From Acidimicrobiia bacterium (GTDB lineage Bacteria > Actinomycetota > Acidimicrobiia > Spongiisociales > SHLN01), in NCBI GenBank assembly GCA_030623545.1, contig JAUXLW010000035.1:1-9696 (forward strand): a stretch of 9,696 nucleotides of DNA, read 5' to 3'. The notes beneath the pieces are model-generated. The model was given only the letters and a program-made list of their open reading frames with translations. It ran no database searches and was not told the origin of the DNA. The position numbers and the translations under genes were made by a program. Positions 7,549 to 9,696 of the stretch are shown one piece after another. The first letter of the stretch is position 1; every line of letters starts with the position of its first letter.

Positions 7549-7956
7549 TCATTGTTCCCCCAGCGTGGCGAGCACGGTCGGTGCGTCGACACCAGCTAGA
7601 TCCCCAATTTCGTCGGTAGGCACCGGCATCGGTGCAAACAGGGTGCGCCCCGTTGGCGGCAGAATCATGCCCATGGTCTCCGCCTCGGCGTAGATCCGCT
7701 CCGGCGATTCCAGCTGGGCAACCTGCAGGCGAAGCTCATCGAACTCTGCCTCCTGCTGCTCAATAGAGGTCTCGAGGGTGGTGAGCTGGAAAGCAGCCCT
7801 GTCGAGGTGAACCCTCGAGTAGATCAAGGCGAAAAATAGAGCCACTGCCAACAAGAGCCAGCCAAGCTGGCGAACCTGGACACGAACCCTCACCGACCCG
7901 CTAATGACACGAAGCCCCGGCCGAATCGCAGGAGCCGGCGCAAGGCGGGAAGCCAT
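7549..7956 (-). CDS. ftsL: FtsL-like bitopic cell division protein
   Basis: Small protein of 135 residues with the FtsL architecture: a basic cytoplasmic tail (residues 1-30, many Arg), one membrane segment (about 31-47, LGWLLLAVALFFALIYS), then a predicted coiled coil (about 54-84, rich in Gln, Glu and Leu). The motif ESPERIYAEAETMGMILP (83-100) matches the conserved end of FtsL/DivIC-type proteins, which normally reads as a 'P-x-R-I ... A ... GM' pattern. A tail of about 35 residues, rich in Pro and acidic residues, follows. FtsL is known to form a complex with FtsQ/DivIB and FtsB/DivIC and to activate FtsWI. Primary sequence in this family is weakly conserved, so the call rests on architecture, the GM motif and position between rsmH and ftsI. 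The ATG overlaps the rsmH stop by one base (TGATG), with GGAGA about 10 nt upstream. Confidence 0.85.
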   Translation of the reverse strand: MASRLAPAPAIRPGLRVISGSVRVRVQVRQLGWLLLAVALFFALIYSRVHLDRAAFQLTTLETSIEQQEAEFDELRLQVAQLESPERIYAEAETMGMILPPTGRTLFAPMPVPTDEIGDLAGVDAPTVLATLGEQ

Positions 7957-8873
7957 CAGGCGATCTTCTCCGCAGCTCGCAACTTGGCGCTTCTAGCCCG
8001 GGGGTTCTCGGCTATTTCCTCTTCCGTGGGACGTACCACCTTGCGGTTGAGGAGACGGAAACTGGGAGCGACGGCCGGCACCGGCATGGGTGAGGAGGCA
8101 CCATCCGATGAGGAAGCGGCCGATACCAGCCGCCGCTTGACTATTCGATCTTCGAGAGAGTGGTAGGAGATCACCACGACCCGCCCCGTGGGGACAAGGA
8201 TCTCGAGTGCGGCATCAAGGCCCTCCGCCAGGGCGTCGAGCTCGTCATTGACCGCGATCCTGAGAGCTTGGAACGTCCTCCGGGCCGGGTGGCCCCCCCG
8301 GCGACGCGTCGCGGCCGGGATGGCAACCTTGACGATTTCGGCCAATTGCCCGGTGTCCGTGATCGGGCGAGCCCGGACGATGGCACCGGCGATACGCCGG
8401 GCAAATCGCTCTTCTCCGTACCGGGCAATAACCCGGGCGAGCTCTTCCTGAGGCCATTCGTTGACAAGCTGTTCTGCCCTGAGGTCGCCAGCACCCATGC
8501 GCATATCAAGAGGGCCGCTTCGGCGAAAGCCAAAACCTCGCGCGGCGTCGTCAATCTGTAGAGAGGAAAGTCCAAGATCAAAGAAGACACCCGTGATCGC
8601 ATCGAAACCGGCCTCCTCAGTAACTTCGGAGAGCAGTCGGAAATCGGATGTCACGAAGGTCACCCTGGGGCCGAGCATCGCGGCGCGGCCGGCCGCTTCC
8701 GGGTCCCGGTCGAGCGCCAAAATTCGGACGTTCGGGTCGAGGACGTCCAGGAGCCGCCGGGTGTGTCCCCCTCCGCCGAATGTGGCGTCGATGATCACCC
8801 CGGAGCTGATGGGACGGAAGAGATCGGCCACTTGCTCGACCATGACGGGCCGGTGAAGCGGAGCCTGGTGCAT
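7956..8873 (-). CDS. rsmH: RsmH (MraW), 16S rRNA C1402 N4-methyltransferase
   Basis: S-adenosylmethionine-dependent enzyme that N4-methylates C1402 in the ribosomal P site of 16S rRNA. With the ATG at 8873 the protein has 305 residues, the normal size. Motifs in order are HRPVMVEQV (7-15), the SAM-binding DATFGGGGHT (29-38), ALDRD (53-57), DLGLSS (99-104), SGPLDMRM (119-126), HPARRTFQALRIAVNDEL (195-212), SYHSLEDRIVK (236-246) and RPTEEEIAENPRARSAKLRA (281-300). The frame is open up to an ATG at 8933, adding 20 residues that do not look like the family and lack a ribosome-binding site. The 8873 start has GGGGGG 6 nt upstream and places HRPV near the N-terminus, as usual. That ribosome-binding site lies in the 3' arm of a 12-bp inverted repeat. 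Confidence 0.96.
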   Translation of the reverse strand: MHQAPLHRPVMVEQVADLFRPISSGVIIDATFGGGGHTRRLLDVLDPNVRILALDRDPEAAGRAAMLGPRVTFVTSDFRLLSEVTEEAGFDAITGVFFDLGLSSLQIDDAARGFGFRRSGPLDMRMGAGDLRAEQLVNEWPQEELARVIARYGEERFARRIAGAIVRARPITDTGQLAEIVKVAIPAATRRRGGHPARRTFQALRIAVNDELDALAEGLDAALEILVPTGRVVVISYHSLEDRIVKRRLVSAASSSDGASSPMPVPAVAPSFRLLNRKVVRPTEEEIAENPRARSAKLRAAEKIA

Positions 8874-8876
8874 TGT

Positions 8877-8951
8877 CAGCCCCCCGGAGCGCTGGCGCCA
8901 ACATGGAAGCGGGCGGAGTAAGGGGCCTTCCATTTGGCATCCGGGGGGCTG
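8877..8951 (-). promoter_or_regulatory. 12-bp inverted repeat that can mask the rsmH ribosome-binding site
   Basis: Perfect inverted repeat. In the transcript, the 5' arm CAGCCCCCCGGA (8951-8940) can pair with the 3' arm TCCGGGGGGCTG (8888-8877), with a 51-nt loop. The 3' arm contains the GGGGGG run (8885-8880) that serves as Shine-Dalgarno for the ATG at 8873. No U-tract follows, so an intrinsic terminator is unlikely. The element fills most of the 125-nt gap between mraZ and rsmH. A role in limiting rsmH translation is inferred from position only. Confidence 0.55.
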
Positions 8952-8998
8952 GCGATGAACCCTGCCCTCGATCTTGCTTTACGTCCTCCATTGACATC

Positions 8999-9430
8999 TC
9001 AAATACCGTGCTCGCTGAGCGCTTCTTCGATGTCTGCGTAGTAGTCGTCCGCACTCGAAGTGATTTCCTGCCACTTCGAGCTATCCCATAGCTCAACTCG
9101 CTCCCCCACTCCGACAACAGCGATCTCCTTATCGAGCGCTGCGTAGGAGCGAAGGTTCGCAGGAACCTGAATGCGGCCCTGTTTGTCGGGACGCTGGTCC
9201 ATGGCTCCGGCGAAGAAAGCACGAGCATAGTTGCGGAACTTGCGATCCGTGCGAGGTAGTGACTTGATGCGCTCGACTTCCTGCTCCCACTGTTCGAGCG
9301 TGAAAACAAAGAGGCAGCGCTCCTGTCCTTTGGTGATGACGCAACCTTTGGCCAGTTCGTCTCGGAAGCGGCTCGGCAGCACAACGCGTCCTTTGGGGTC
9401 AATCGTGTGTTGGTATTCACCCAAAAACAC
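8999..9430 (-). CDS. mraZ: MraZ, transcriptional regulator of the dcw cluster
   Basis: First gene of the cluster. MraZ is a ring-forming DNA-binding protein with two AbrB/SpoVT-like halves; in characterised species it binds direct repeats upstream of its own gene and controls the cluster. The protein has 143 residues, typical length. The two half-motifs are clear: DPKGRVVLPSRFR (11-23) and DKQGRIQVPANLR (82-94). The N-terminus MFLGEYQHTI is characteristic. The start is GTG, with AGGA about 10 nt upstream; a start at this codon preserves the conserved N-terminus. A promoter and four spaced GTGG-like repeats lie just upstream, which fits autoregulation. The downstream gap to rsmH is 125 bp and holds an inverted repeat. 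Confidence 0.96.
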   Translation of the reverse strand: MFLGEYQHTIDPKGRVVLPSRFRDELAKGCVITKGQERCLFVFTLEQWEQEVERIKSLPRTDRKFRNYARAFFAGAMDQRPDKQGRIQVPANLRSYAALDKEIAVVGVGERVELWDSSKWQEITSSADDYYADIEEALSEHGI

Positions 9431-9487
9431 TGTGCGTCCATCCTGTCCGTCTGTCCTCGGTGGGCCTCACCGGCCCGTGGTTGGTCC

Positions 9488-9522
9488 TCCACTTCGCACC
9501 ACTATGGTCCCTTCCCCCCCAC
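9488..9522 (-). promoter_or_regulatory. Candidate MraZ operator: four direct repeats at 10-bp spacing
   Basis: Read on the minus strand, GTGGG (9522-9518), AGGGA (9512-9508), GTGGT (9502-9498) and GTGGA (9492-9488) recur at exactly 10-bp intervals, so all face the same side of the helix. Known MraZ operators (for example in E. coli) are TGGGN pentamers separated by 5 bp, which is the same period. The repeats cover the promoter spacer, the -10 box and the predicted start site, so binding would be expected to block transcription. The second repeat is the least similar. Assignment is by pattern and position. Confidence 0.6.
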
Positions 9523-9529
9523 ATGTCAA
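9501..9529 (-). promoter_or_regulatory. Predicted sigma70-type promoter of the mraZ operon
   Basis: On the minus strand, a perfect -35 box TTGACA (9529-9524) is followed, after exactly 17 bp, by CATAGT (9506-9501), which matches TATAAT at four of six bases. Transcription would start near 9494, giving a leader of about 64 nt before the mraZ GTG. It is the only clear promoter seen for the cluster; the genes from rsmH to ftsW are packed closely enough to be read from it. The 17-bp spacer contains a run of seven G. Confidence 0.7.
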
Positions 9530-9549
9530 CTTTATGTACCACTCTGTTT

Positions 9550-9604
9550 GTGGATTTCTCGGCCGTGCATCAAGCACCCTTGCGTCCCGGGCCGAGAAAT
9601 CCAC
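9550..9604. repeat. Perfect 15-bp inverted repeat upstream of the mraZ promoter
   Basis: The plus-strand arms GTGGATTTCTCGGCC (9550-9564) and GGCCGAGAAATCCAC (9590-9604) are exact reverse complements, separated by 25 bp. The loop holds a smaller GTGC-ATCAA-GCAC hairpin (9565-9577). The repeat ends about 20 bp before the -35 box. No T-tract follows on either strand. It could be a terminator of a preceding operon, or an operator for a dimeric regulator (arm centres 40 bp apart, close to four helical turns). The pairing is certain; the role is not known. Confidence 0.6.
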
Positions 9605-9633
9605 TGCTGCCGCCGGAACCCGAGACATAGGAC

Positions 9634-9657
9634 GGCCGGCGCCGCAGGCGCCAGGCC
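9634..9657. repeat. GC-rich hairpin (10-bp stem, one bulge) upstream of the cluster
   Basis: GGCCGGCGCC, a GCA loop, then GGCGCC-A-GGCC can fold into a ten-pair stem with one bulged A. It is nearly palindromic, so it could form in RNA from either strand. There is no T-tract on either side. Some high-GC bacteria use U-less hairpins as terminators, so it may mark the end of a neighbouring transcript. The whole stretch 9531-9696 shows no convincing gene and holds only this hairpin and the 15-bp inverted repeat. Confidence 0.35.
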
Positions 9658-9696
9658 CAGAACCAACCACATTGCTTGCCCGTCACTTCTCAGCCC

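Noticed and set aside
8991..8996. Plus-strand TTGACA at the end of mraZ
   Set aside because: At 17 bp downstream the sequence is GCTGAG, not a -10 box, and no plus-strand gene follows.
8617..9492. Minus-strand open frame of 291 codons across mraZ and the 5' part of rsmH
   Set aside because: It is out of frame with both, crosses the mraZ start region and has no motif; mraZ and rsmH explain the same DNA.
9523..9630. Plus-strand frame of 35 codons starting inside the promoter region
   Set aside because: No ribosome-binding site and no similarity to any family; it contains the full 15-bp inverted repeat, which better explains the sequence.
9467..9670. Minus-strand open frame of 67 codons upstream of mraZ
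   Set aside because: It runs through the predicted promoter and both inverted repeats, and looks like GC-rich noise with no known motif.
1..9696. Mobile element, CRISPR array, defence system, tRNA or rRNA
   Set aside because: I looked for transposase-like proteins, regularly spaced repeats and RNA gene features on both strands and saw none; the window is a continuous dcw cluster.

Overview
The window is a nearly complete 5' part of a bacterial dcw (division and cell wall) cluster, read entirely from the minus strand. In transcription order, from high to low coordinates, it holds: promoter and operator region, mraZ, rsmH (mraW), an ftsL-like gene, ftsI (class B penicillin-binding protein), murE, murF, mraY, murD and a partial ftsW that runs off the window at position 1. 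This is the classical gene order. murG, murC, ftsQ and ftsZ would be expected beyond position 1, but they are not visible here.

The DNA is GC-rich. Five of the nine genes start with GTG. MurE carries the DNPR motif of meso-diaminopimelate-adding enzymes. MurD has the DSKATNPHAA form of its C-terminal motif and lacks a clear HN motif, which I recall from actinobacterial MurD proteins. Together these suggest a high-GC actinobacterium, possibly from a deep or environmental class such as Acidimicrobiia. The lineage is an inference and cannot be fixed from the window alone.

Region 9431-9696 (no convincing gene): a good sigma70-type promoter (TTGACA, 17 bp, CATAGT) overlaps four GTGG-like direct repeats at exact 10-bp spacing, a likely MraZ operator. 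Behind it lie a perfect 15-bp inverted repeat and a GC-rich hairpin. Region 8874-8998 (mraZ-rsmH gap): a perfect 12-bp inverted repeat whose 3' arm contains the rsmH Shine-Dalgarno. Region 1-8873: eight genes, tightly packed. rsmH/ftsL share one base, ftsL/ftsI are 58 bp apart, ftsI/murE and murD/ftsW overlap by 11 bp with nearly the same sequence, and murE/murF, murF/mraY and mraY/murD overlap by 4 bp (GTGA).

MurE, MurF and MurD are Mur ligases that build the UDP-MurNAc-pentapeptide in the cytoplasm, and MraY transfers its phospho-MurNAc-pentapeptide moiety to undecaprenyl phosphate to make lipid I. FtsW (glycan polymerase) and FtsI (transpeptidase) use the finished lipid II at the septum, with FtsL as a bitopic divisome scaffold. 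RsmH methylates 16S rRNA, and MraZ is the cluster's regulator. No defence system, mobile element, CRISPR array or RNA gene was seen. The gene content is ordinary; the unusual signals are in the non-coding and junction sequences.
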